DNA of 64,000 nt. Origin: Branchiostoma belcheri (lineage: Eukaryota; Chordata; Leptocardii; Amphioxiformes; Branchiostomatidae). Below the pieces are notes generated by a model. That model had not been told where the DNA came from and did not search any database. It saw only the letters and a program-made list of their open reading frames with translations. The stretch is taken from contig NW_017803157.1 of NCBI RefSeq assembly GCF_001625305.1, positions 2,115,678 through 2,179,677 on the forward strand. Reading direction: 5' to 3'. Within the stretch, counting starts at the first letter, position 1, and the number at the start of each line of letters is the position of its first letter. Positions 11,201 to 27,300 of this stretch are shown in pieces. The position numbers and the translations under genes were made by a program.

Positions 11201-13584
11201 TTAATTCCGGATCCTGACAGATTGTTTCCCTTGGTTGCACAGAATCTGCTTTGTCGTCTGGTATGCCTCCTTTCCAACATAGCCATCTCGGTAAAAGTGA
11301 GACAGGTAGTCCAGATTTCTACACGAGTTCATTTTACAGTACACACAGTACGGTTCCACCGATTTCATCACCATTCGATTTTGCCATGTTTCCGGCATTT
11401 TGACATTCGCGTTGATGTTTCCTGTAGAGTTGTAACCATAGAAACTGGCGTTTTGAGAGGTCAGCCCCAGTGATTTCCCAACACGTTCAGCCTGAATAGA
11501 TATATGGCAATAAACACCTCTGCTCAACACCAAACAAAAATCGCTAGTTATAGTAAACTCGGGACTCCAACGTGTCTTGTTCAGGACCAGTTTTTGATTC
11601 TCACTCAAACACGGGTCACGGCAAAACCTTTGAATCTTTGCATTCAAATCTTTGAAATATTTGACCTCCCCAGAAAAATCATTACCTGCCAAGTTTACCC
11701 TCTTCCAAAATGACTTGTTGAAATGGTCGTAAAGAGCGTAGTCTACATAGCTCCATTCTTTGTGCTTCTGCTTGAGTTTGGGTGATAAGTCTTGCAACTT
11801 ACGACGTTGAATGTTGGTACTCTTGATGTACAGTATGTCCGGTATTGCCCAACACATCAAGCGTTTGAGTAGAACCAGCGACTCGTCAAAGTACTCTGTA
11901 AGCATGACAAGGTCAAAGTCATTGTCAATGGACTGCACGAATGCTCGGCTAATTTTCTCTCTCTCGCTAGGGTCAGACCCCAAAGTTACGTTTTTGTTAT
12001 ATTCGGGAGGAAACCCAAGATCAGTGGAGATAGAATTCTGCGTCAGACAGAGCGGATAGTGTATGCCATGTCCACAGCGTCTATCGTATCTTCCCGGTTC
12101 GGTCAAAAATCTGGCGAGAGAATTATTCATCACTGTTTCGTTTAACCGAAACAGTTTTCCATAGTTGTAAAATGTCCATGCCGACTTTAGGTGATTCAAA
12201 GGTTTCCTGATGATGGTGACATACACCGTGTCCTTCGGTAGTATTTCATGAAATCGTGTTCTGTTATAGACAGTGTGATACATCAGCATGTCGAATGTTT
12301 GGTTAGGCGGTGGCGGCATGTAATTTTCGGGGTATAGTCTGTATGGATACATCTTGCTGGGCACAAATGGACGTGGAATGATAACGTTTAGATTTCTTGT
12401 GTATGCATAACGACTGAGGATGGTCATGACAGTGCTTCCTGCCACTTTGTGGTTCTTGGGGAAGGCAATGCGCTTTCTTTCTCTTCCTCCTTCACACTCG
12501 AGCCACGTCGCCGGAGGCTTACTGGAAGGTATTGATTGGGTGCTTGTCTGTGTTTGTGGGTAAACTGCAGGGGCTTGCTGTTCACCCACAAACGTTGGTT
12601 GGTCATTATTTGCAGGTTGTGCTTGCTCATTTTCAGGTGTGAGTCGGTCATTTGCAGACGGTGCTTGGTCATCTACAGTTGTTGGTCGGTCACCTGCAGG
12701 TTCTGTAAGGTGATTTGGAAGTGTCACTTGCTCATCTTTAGGTGTTGGTCGTTTGACTGCAGGTGATGCTTGCTCGTCTGCAGTTGTTGGTCGGTCATTT
12801 GCAGGTGGTGCTTGCTCATCTGCAGGTGTGAGTTGGTCACTTGCAGGTGTTGTAAGGTGATCTGGAATTGTCGCTTGCTCATCTTCAGTTGTTGGTCTAT
12901 CAATTGCAGGTGATGCTTGCTTATCTGCAGTTGTTGGTAGGTCACTTGCAGGCTTTAGTTTCTTGGCAGTTAAATCAGTTGACATGGTTTTGCTTGTTCT
13001 CCAAAAGTGCTTTGTCAAACTAAACAAAACAAAACAAAACAAAACAGCGAATAGATAACAAAATAGTTGGCGAAGAAAATGTCGATCTGTTTTGTTTGCA
13101 TCAATCTGTGATACGTTACAAAATAATATTTAGTTCTTCGAAAAATTTTATCCTATTGCCAAAAATATACTTAGATTGCGAAAACACATGCATCCCTTTC
13201 GAATACAATCCTCAAGTTTTCAAAATAAACATTCACAGTCATATTCTGACAAGGCCATGTATCTTTCGTGCCATCTAGCACAGTGCCTAAAAGTGGCCTT
13301 TGTATTCAGCAACATCACAGTTATTGTACTCCGAAACGAGTTGAACTTTAACATTACGGTTCTTCGTGAAATGCATTTAGTTTTTGTTGTTACTTGTACA
13401 CGCCTCACTAAAAAGTGCTCAAAAACAGCAATCGCACGTTGTATTAATACGATAACAATGGTAACCTAAAACAATAATTTACATTAAAATAGAAAAAGTC
13501 AATATAACATTACCTCATGTTTAGAATAGTTCCAGTGATAGCCAATACGAATAGAATAGCAAAGTAGCGTCTTAGAATTTTCAT
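11201..13584 (-). CDS. Galactose-3-O-sulfotransferase-like protein with repeat-coded stem
   Basis: Two exons, 13584..13514 and 13019..11201, give 629 aa. Exon 1 supplies a start and a type II signal anchor (about residues 6-22). It ends AG, which joins T to make Ser24, so phase agrees with the long exon. Residues about 53-175 are a low-complexity stem of 14-residue TTxDEQAxPAxDRP units. The catalytic part follows: KNHKVAGSTV at about 212-221 is the 5'-phosphosulfate-binding loop (usual form K.HK.AGST), and TIIRKPLNHLKSAW at about 292-305 is the 3'-phosphate-binding region. Gal3ST enzymes transfer sulfate from PAPS to the 3-OH of galactose in glycolipids or glycans in the Golgi. Usual length is 400-490 aa, so the stem is a large extra. 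The intron acceptor sits on an (AAAAC)n run at 13021-13046. Substrate and subtype cannot be told. Confidence 0.85.
12569..12934 (-). repeat. In-frame coding minisatellite (14-aa / 42-bp units)
   Basis: About eight units in the sulfotransferase stem. Most are 42 bp, encoding TTxDEQAxPAxDRP variants. Two carry a 7-residue extension (IPDHLTTPASDQL and LPNHLTEPAGDRP types), giving 63 bp, so a longer composite period also shows. The composition is acidic and Pro/Thr-rich, suggesting an extended, possibly O-glycosylated spacer between the membrane anchor and the catalytic domain. Confidence 0.8.
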
Positions 13585-14626
13585 TTTTAATGTTCCCTGA
13601 AATCAATAAAAAAACAGGGGGAAAAGAGTTACAGGCATGTTAAAACAAATATGAAACTCCCACCATGTACCATTATTGATTCGTAGTATTTTCGAGTATT
13701 ACCACTCCATGTGTGTTGCATACTATTTGCATTATATACTCAAAACGATAAGCACTTTTTTTGCCATGAAATACATTCATGATCATTTTCCAGAAAACAA
13801 AATACCAGCTTTTGGTTGTTTAAAACGCGACAAAGACACAACTTGGCCAATGATTTGAAAAAAAAATAGATAGAAGATATATTAAAAGATATATAAAAAG
13901 CCAATGTACGAATGTAAGTTAAGCCCAGTTGCGAAATATTATTATAGAAGAATAGAATAACAATGGACAATCATTTTAAACTCAAACACCCAGTCGATAA
14001 ATGCAGTTGCTGTACTCAGATCATGTCCGGTTTGTTTAGATTTCCTGAGTGGTCAGGATGGAAGAAGAAAGAAAGAAAGAACAAAAATCCCACCTGCTTT
14101 TGTCACGTAACCAGAACTGTTTGCTTGCAGCTTCAGACTTTCTTCTCGCCTGAAATTTTCCTCCGTGAAAATAAAGAAAGTCACAGACAGTCGGGACAGC
14201 AGCCGCCAAACTACGGCGTTTTCACATCTACGTGGCTATATGGGGATCGCCAATGTTCATAAAAAAAAGGGGTGGCCTTCTCCTGCTAGGTTTAAAGGAC
14301 AGTGCTAGAAGAAGTAGGAAAAACACCACATTTCACGATTGTTATAGTCAGCCAGATGACAAGTAAAAATAACACCTTGAGATTTTGATATGACGTTGAT
14401 ACCTTCATGTATACTAGTATACTGTACTTTCCTCATGAAATTTATTTACATAGATAAGGATCTCTTTTTCACATCCTGGTTTAGGAGGAGGAAGGATACG
14501 AGCAGGTACGCGGGAAAGTTGTTTTTAAAAAGGATGCAGGTCACAGGGGTAGGCATGATACTATCGGCAATCGTCCAAGACAAAAACATACACGGAGTCT
14601 AGATGACACAGAACCATGCCACAGTC
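13585..14626. other. Spacer between sulfotransferase and LPMO-like genes
   Basis: Contains the sulfotransferase 5' flank and the downstream flank of the LPMO-like gene. AT-rich, with short frames only. No exon or RNA gene is supported. Confidence 0.45.
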
Positions 14627-14632
14627 TTTATT
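14627..14632 (-). terminator. Candidate poly(A) signal of the LPMO-like gene
   Basis: AATAAA on the minus strand, about 250 nt past the stop at 14879-14881. Confidence 0.4.
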
Positions 14633-14878
14633 GTGAGGAGATATCTTGAGATGTCAGCCCACTTGCCATTTTCGATTCAACTTTGTCTTGGTGTTGAGCC
14701 AAGAGCCCAGGTCAACTGTTGGTGGTTCAACATGCCAAGACCTTTTCTAGTTATTTTATAGTTTAAAAGAGCTAGATGTAATTCTGTTTACTTTCTCAGT
14801 TACGTTACGGCTACCTATAACACTAGTCTCCATTTTGTCCACATTCAACACTCGTCTATTACTTCCGTGACCGCTATT

Positions 14879-20328
<5,450 letters not shown>

Positions 20329-20395
20329 GATTCTGATCCTAAGACTGACTGCCGACTGAGGAGAACTGTCTGTTTCTTTCATGAAGATTCCCCTA

Positions 20396-20403
20396 CTTAT
20401 ATA
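20396..20403 (-). promoter_or_regulatory. TATA box of the LPMO-like gene
   Basis: The minus strand reads CCTATATAAGTAGG, a strong TATA match ending 67 nt before the chosen ATG at 20328. A start site about 30 nt downstream leaves a 5' UTR of about 40 nt. The in-frame ATG at 20382 would then lie upstream of transcription, which supports 20328 as the start. Confidence 0.6.
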
Positions 20404-21252
20404 GGTTTTAAGAGGCTATCACGTGACCTGTTCTTGGAAGATCATGACAAGACATTTCTGACTTCCGGCCCATGTCTTCGTACGTACTGTTGGTGACGTC
20501 ACACATGTCCATGTACACATGTTTGACGCATAAGTGACCAACGGTCCAATCAAATGGACTTATTTACAAATGTTACAAAGTGCTTAGGTACAATACATCT
20601 TTGATGTTGCATTGAGACGGTCTGGTTTTGCTAAGCTAACAAGCCACGGTGAACAAGCGCAATACCTGTGATTAGGTCATTGACACGTATGTCGTTTTTC
20701 TGTCTCTTGATCTCAGTGGAATGTTTGAGAAAATATGCACCAAGTCCAATGTAAACCCTACGAACTATGCGTTCCATTTTATACAAGCAAAAACAAGTTT
20801 TCCTTTAGAAGTTGTTCAAACCTGGCCCGTTTATGAGAATTAGTTTTAATTTGAAACCTCCTGAGTATACATCTCAGAAATACCACCGCCCCGTCCCCGT
20901 CTTGTTAAAGTATTTGGGAACAAAACCTGCGTTTCCGGTCTTCTTCTGCTCTCGGCCCTTCTGTAAGGCCCTTCTGTCACGCACTCAGGACCTTCCCCCG
21001 AACACTAGCCAACCATGGCGTTCGGGAGCAGTCTGACCAGATTTAGGCCGCACCTACCTTTACGACTTTGAGATGAATTTGAGAGTTAGATTTAAACATA
21101 CCCAGGTAACAGCTGACTTTTGCCGCGGGTGTTCTGCTGACTTACAGCTGAACACCCGACAACCATGCCCTAAACCAGTCCCCGAATGTTTAAACGTAAA
21201 CATTCAGTGAAACAAAATTACTGCCCAGTGTTGCCGATCTAGATCTATCCAG
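20404..21252. other. Intergenic; dispersed repeat near 20,990
   Basis: No coding exon is seen. About 20990-21110 resembles sequence at 28680-28810 (actagccaaccat, agtctgacca, atttaggc), so it is a dispersed repeat. Confidence 0.45.
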
Positions 21253-21434
21253 TAATCTTCAAGCAGATCCCTATCGGTGGCAAAAAAAGACAGTATCAAA
21301 TTGGCCAGGCAGTATCCATTGGCCAGAGAAGCTCCATTAGCCACCGACGGGATTGGTTGGTGGGGATCAGGACAAAAAAACCCGGCCATATATCAAAAGG
21401 TAACGATCATTCCCCACAACCTCTGCTTGGAGAG
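21253..21434. mobile_element. MITE-like element, family 1, copy b
   Basis: Starts aatcttcaagcagatccctat and ends cctctgcttggagagt. Internally it has gtatcaaattggccaggcag and tatccattggccaga, as in copy a at 10666-10825. Confidence 0.55.
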
Positions 21435-21854
21435 TAGATCTATCCCCAAAACAGACCGTGTTCCATTTGTTCTTCGCGGCGCTTCACCTAATAGTAAATA
21501 AGCGATGACCTCATTTCAGTCTCAAAAGATGACGTTTAACAAATAAAGCGAGAACGGGGACCTTTACGTCAGAGTTGAGAAAACAAAGTGTTTGCTTATA
21601 TGTTTTGCGTCTAGTTTTAAAGCTCCGGTCGGTCTCGCTAAGCGCTCTCGGGACTGTCCATTTGTTCTGCAAAATGGGTCTGTTTAACCACAATCAGTTT
21701 AGGAATGGTTTGATTGAAGTCTTGTTCAGTGGCAATTCGACGCCAATATACACGTAGACAGCATGTCACATCATTAAGTTTCACACGTAGCGAGTCTAGC
21801 CTTTAATGCGAATGCGTCACCCGGGGATCAAGTACATCATTAGGTTTCTATTTA

Positions 21855-22253
21855 GGCCACACCAAGTAAATTTTATTGATGACGTCCTTTGGAGACCCTA
21901 AATCTGATGCGAGAGTGCGAAAAAAAACAAGAAAGGCCCTAAAAACAAGATGCCTAGATTAGAAATATACTAAGAGACGAAAAATGTTAGGACACAAATT
22001 GAATGAGGTGATACAGTGTAACAAGCAAGAAGTATTCAATTCATCATCAAAACAGCAATAAATCAGGTGGAACAGCAGTTGTCGTCCTTTCCTGTTTTTG
22101 TGTTACGGGTTTCACGTCAATCTGACGATTTGCGGCACTGTCGTGACTCTTTGGACATAGTTACAGGAAGCAGAATTTCTTGTTTTTTTTCCAGGAACAG
22201 GCCAAAATCAATGCGCGCGCGGACGTCATCCATAAAATTTACTTGGTGTGGCC
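21855..22253. mobile_element. TIR element, family 2, copy a (TTA target duplication)
   Basis: Ends are ggccacaccaagtaaatttt and its near-perfect inverse aaaatttacttggtgtggcc, extending inward through ggatgacgtc. TTA flanks both sides (21852-21854 and 22254-22256), the target duplication expected of PIF/Harbinger-type elements. No transposase frame is present, so it is non-autonomous. Confidence 0.75.
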
Positions 22254-22709
22254 TTACACTTAACGCGTCTAGTCAAGTTACACTAAAACGAAGTCTTTAT
22301 TCATCACAGCTCCAAGCTTGATAACAGACGAAGGATATAGGTTGTGACAGGAAACAGGACCGAGTTAATCTGTAAATGCGCTAGTCGTGGCGTTCGGCTT
22401 TATTTTTGGTATCAATGCCACGCTCAGGTGGAGTTACGGAAGCGAACACGTCAATAGGCCACGTGTCACACGGCACCCACAACCCCTTTCCCTTCCGTCC
22501 CATGTGTCTGTACTTTGAGATTACATTCATGGTCGATTCTTCCAGCTTTTCTGCGCTTCACGCGTGGGCGCCAGTGCGGCTCTGTCCCACAGAATCATTT
22601 AGAAAGACAACAGTTCGATTTCACGCCCACCACACAGCGGTATGTCCCACAGTTACAACGAAAAGACCCAAAGTATTTAGTCTTAATGGATTTCTTATTT
22701 CCTTCATTA

Positions 22710-23187
22710 GGCTACAGCAAGTAAATTTTATAGATGACATCCTCCGCAGACTCCAAATCTAATGCGATAGGGCGGGGAAAAACAAGGCGGGCCAAAAGAA
22801 ACAAGATTTCCACGATATTAAATTTTGACATCATAAACCTTGTTAAACAAGAAATGATTACAACACCCATTTGTCACTGAAACAGCTTTGGAAAATGAAG
22901 GTTTTCAAATGGTTTTGATTCGGTGGGAAGATCACATATAAAGGAATATAATGAAATACACCATTCCATGAAAATAAAAGACAAAACAATAAACCAGAGA
23001 ATTGCCTCGTTTCCTCTCTTAATATTTTCTGCTATCAACATTTTGCCATATCAAAGGACATCTTTGCCCATTTTTCTTCATGTCGACCACAGTCAGAGGG
23101 CAACAAAATTTCTTGTTTTGTTTTTCAAAACCAGGCGAAAATTAATGCGCGCGCTGATGTCATCCATAAGAATTACTTATTGTGGCC
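22710..23187. mobile_element. TIR element, family 2, copy b
   Basis: Starts ggctacagcaagtaaatttt and ends attacttattgtggcc, flanked by TTA at 22707-22709 and 23188-23190. Its interior aligns, inverted, with 31933-32396, including cttgttaaacaagaaatgat and tcactgaaacagctttgg. Confidence 0.75.
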
Positions 23188-24363
23188 TTACCGTTATTTG
23201 CACGTTAATATTAGTACGTACGTTGTACATGAATGTTCCCACTCGCTCCCATAACTCAACAGACATGCAGACAGCAGGGAATTGTAGACAGGGAATGAGA
23301 TAGCTTTTCTGGGACCCCTGAACTAGCCCTGTCAGGACTGTCTAGCGTGAGGAAGTTCTACCTCTGTTTCTTGAAGTAAAAACATATCTTGCACTAAATA
23401 TCTTGCATCAAGACTATAACATGTCCCAGACGAAAGATACATTAAAAACACTTGAATGATAGAATGCCTTCATTAATCATGTAAAGTTCGTCCCATTTTG
23501 CACATTTGCATGTCTCTGTGTATCTCTCAGTCCAAGCTACTAACATGGGCCAAATCGTGAAAATAAGTTGTATCAATTTACTGCGTTGAAAACAAATTAC
23601 CAGAAAATTGACCTGGAAAATATATTTTTACTGCAGTGAAACCACTTAATGCATCTATTGCTATATGTTTTCAGGTTAATATGCCCATTCTCCCCCTTAA
23701 TATAATCTAATAGAAATCCATTTACTTGTGATCATCAGGTAATGGTGAACAGCGGGAGAGATGATGAACGGGGTGCCCCCGAACCGCCGACCGCGTATTC
23801 ATTTTGCCGTAATTGGAACGTCTCTTTCGTCGAATGAGACATCAAAGCTACTCATGTGCGCACCCGCCGAGGACTTATAGAGCTGTCAATCATCCGATGG
23901 TTGCCACCTAACCGCTTCGCAACGGTTGCTACCCTTAATAGGCTGCTGGCGTCACGTACGTTACCGCCGTGTATCTCTTCGGCGCGTGGCTGCGAGAGGC
24001 CAGGTCTTTGCGCTGCCTCCGTAGCAAAGACAGCTATCTGTGTCTATGACTAGTGCAGTCGTTTTGTCTCTCGGCTGAGCGAGCTGTCTTAGGATTAGAA
24101 AGCGTCTACTTTACCCCTGTTTAGCTTGATATGTAGCTGGGCCAAAATGTTGCATGGGTGAATTTGGATTTGTTAGCTTTTATCGTCGATGTGTATTGAC
24201 TCTGAGGTAAAAATGTAGAGTATTGCAGCTTCTGACAATTTTTCATTTTGGTTAAAGTGCACTGGGCACGGGGGTGCTACAGTTGCATTAGAAAGACGTT
24301 TGGCTTTCGCTAAGAATAGGAAATTTCTCGACTTTTGCGGCTGTAATCTTTAAGCGCCAAACC
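23188..24363. other. Likely promoter region of the GPCR gene
   Basis: About 23740-24060 is clearly GC- and CpG-richer than its surroundings and lies 300-600 bp before the GPCR start. It fits a CpG-island-like promoter. Two direct repeats, ggttgccacc (about 23898) and ggttgctacc (about 23924), resemble RFX half sites. The transcription start cannot be placed. Confidence 0.35.
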
Positions 24364-27300
24364 ATGGATTGGAACGCTTCCACCACGTATTTCCCGGTAG
24401 AGCAGGTATTTGTCCCTGAGAACTTTACTTACGGTAACGTCACCGCCCCACACTACTTCCCCTACCCCCGCGAGTTACGCCAGATCTCTGACGGAGAGAA
24501 GACGGGGAAGATCCTGGCCTATCTGGTCATCTTCGTGACCGCCATCGTGGGGAACTGCCTCGTCATCTACACGGTCGCCGTCAACAAGAAGATGCGCACG
24601 ACGACCAACTTCTACCTGACGAACCTGGCGGTGGCTGACATCCTGATCGCCATGTGCTGCATGTGGGTCGCCCTCATCAAGGACCTGACGGACCCTGTCT
24701 GGATCTTCGGCGACTTCATGTGCAGATTCAACACCTTCATGCAGGGTTAGTACACTCTGTTTTGTACTTCTCTTTTAAGTCTTGTCAATGCTTTTTTTAC
24801 AATGTTAATACATAGAGGTAACGCACTCGAGCTTATATTCAGCATTGGACCCCGTCTGGGTTTTTTTTTTTGGGGGGGGGGGATTTCATGTGCCGATTCA
24901 ACACCTTCATGCAGGGTTAGTACACTCTGTTTTGTACTTCTCTTTTAAGTCTTGTCAATGTTTTTTTACAATGTCAATACATAGCGCACTCGAGCTTATA
25001 TTCAGCATTGGAACCCGTCTGGGTTTTTTGGGATTTCATGTGCCGATTCAACACCTTCATGCAGGGTTAGTACGCTCTATTTTGTACTTCTCTTTTAAGT
25101 CTTGTCAATGCTTTTTTTATTTCAACATTTAAACAGAATAATACATAGTGGTGACGCACTCGAGCTTATATTCAGCATTAGGACCCCGTCTAGGTTTTGG
25201 GGACTTAATGTGGCGATGCAACACCTTCATGCAGGGTTACTACGCTCTGTGTTGTGCCTGTCACTGAATCTCTCCCGAACGTTGAAATAAAAAGATGACT
25301 TTTGTTGTATTTTTTTTTTAATTTTAACATTTAAACAGAACAATATATAGCGGTGACGCACTGAAGCGAAAAGCTGGATCTTTGGGGTTTCATTTGCCGA
25401 TTCAACACCTTCATGCAGGGTTAGGCCACTCTGTTTTGTGCCTGTCATTGTTTCTTTTCAACACCTAATTAAAGAGAACAATACATAGCGGTGCCGCGAA
25501 ATAGCTTACATTAACGTCAGCATTGGACCCTGTTTGGATCTCATTTGCCGATTCAACACCTTCATGCAGGGTTAGGTCACTCTGTTTTGTGTCTGTCACC
25601 TGTCACTGTTTTATTTCAACATTTAAAGAAAACAATACATAGCGGTGCCGGGAAATAGCTTATACGTCAGCATTGGACCCTTTTTGAATCTCCAAATTGA
25701 ATCTCCTGTTTGAATGTGCCAAATCAATACCTACATGCAGGCTTAGAACGCTTGTTATGTGTCTGTCACTTGTCATGTTTTTTTTTTTACTCCAACGTTT
25801 AAAAATAATAATACATAGCGGTGCCGCGCTAAAACGATATAGCTTATATTAACGTAAGCATTTGGACCCCATCTGGAACTTCGGTAACTTAATTTGCCGA
25901 ATCAACACCTTCATACAGAGTTAGTCCGCTTTATTTCCTGCCACTATCTCTTGTCGTCCTTCTATTTCAACATTGGGATGAGATTCACTGTTAAACCCGT
26001 TATACTATCCTTGGTCACCACAAGGTTTTATCTTAACAATTGCTAGATGTGAAGCACACATAGCTGGTGTGTTACGCAGAAGGGCGGTTATTTATAATTA
26101 TACCGGCTATACAGATACAGGAGCTGGTGTGTTACGCAGAAGGGCGGTTATACCGGCTATACAGATACAGAAGCTGGTGTGTTACGCAGAATGGCGGTTA
26201 TACCGGCTATATCGATGCAGATAGCTACTAGTTATCTCCACTAGAGCAACCTGATCTGTTTTATTTGAACATGTCAACAGCAAGACTTCGCTAATATAAG
26301 TTTTACTACTGTCCTTCATCTGTTTCTAGGTAGACCCCTAAATGTACAAGTGTAAGCCGCTAAATTCCCAATGTATGCCCAATCTATTTTTCCACGTATA
26401 CGTAGGCCATTCTGAATGTTACTCTCTACAATTCTGTTACGCAGGTATAGTTACAACACATCTCCATATCTTTTAATGGAGAAAGTTACACTATTCGTGC
26501 AAAGTAAATACACTAATGTAATTATGTTGTCGGTCTAATTTAATATAAATCTGTTGTGATTTAAACGACGGTTTTTACGCAAACGGAGCTTCCAATTATG
26601 GACAGCGTTTCTCGAGAAGATACCTTACTGGTGCATGGGGCACGAAGGTACTTTGTAGTTTCTACAGTTTTTGTGCACATTCATATTCAGCATTCATAGT
26701 TGGAATATATGTTATTAGATATGAATGTTGCAGGGAATTCACGAAGAATTTGAACGGCGCTTTTATCCAACAGGCTCACCTGTCAATTACCTGTGGTTAG
26801 ATACCACCGGCCGGGTACAAATATGGATACAGACACAATAGGGTGAGCTTTCATTTAGCGCAGATAAGCAAAAAAGACGCAACGCATCCTAGTTAAATCA
26901 ACATGCATTGGATAAATAACTTAAACCATTGCCGCAAACAAACAATGAAAGGAACGTTGAATTTTAAAAACGTATAGCCGCTGTGGTATGTGCACTTCAG
27001 GTGTTCCACTGGAGACATTATTAAAGAAGTCCTTGATAACACCGTTATTTATAGATGCGCCACTCTTATGGTGCCGTGCCGAGATGACTTATGAGAGTTG
27101 ACTTAACATGATTGAGTTGATGATACAAAGAAGGCAATATTCTGCCTCTCTAGGTGGAATCTTCTCATGCATCTTGCAGTACAGGAGTCTTAGTCGCTAC
27201 CTGACGTTCGAATGCAGAATGTGTTCAGATAAGCCAAATCAGTATGTATTGCAAGGTTTGAAAACATGTTTTAAATTCTTTGGACTGCCAGCCATATACA

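Noticed and set aside
11222..12766. Several plus-strand frames of 60-83 codons
   Set aside because: Antisense shadows of the sulfotransferase exon and its coding repeat.
20329..20382. Upstream in-frame ATG for the LPMO-like protein
   Set aside because: It would put 18 charged and polar residues before the signal peptide and lies only 14 nt from the TATA box.
24845..25290. Frames in intron 1 that repeat HLHAGL
   Set aside because: They are translations of the tandem exon-end copies, not extra receptor domains.
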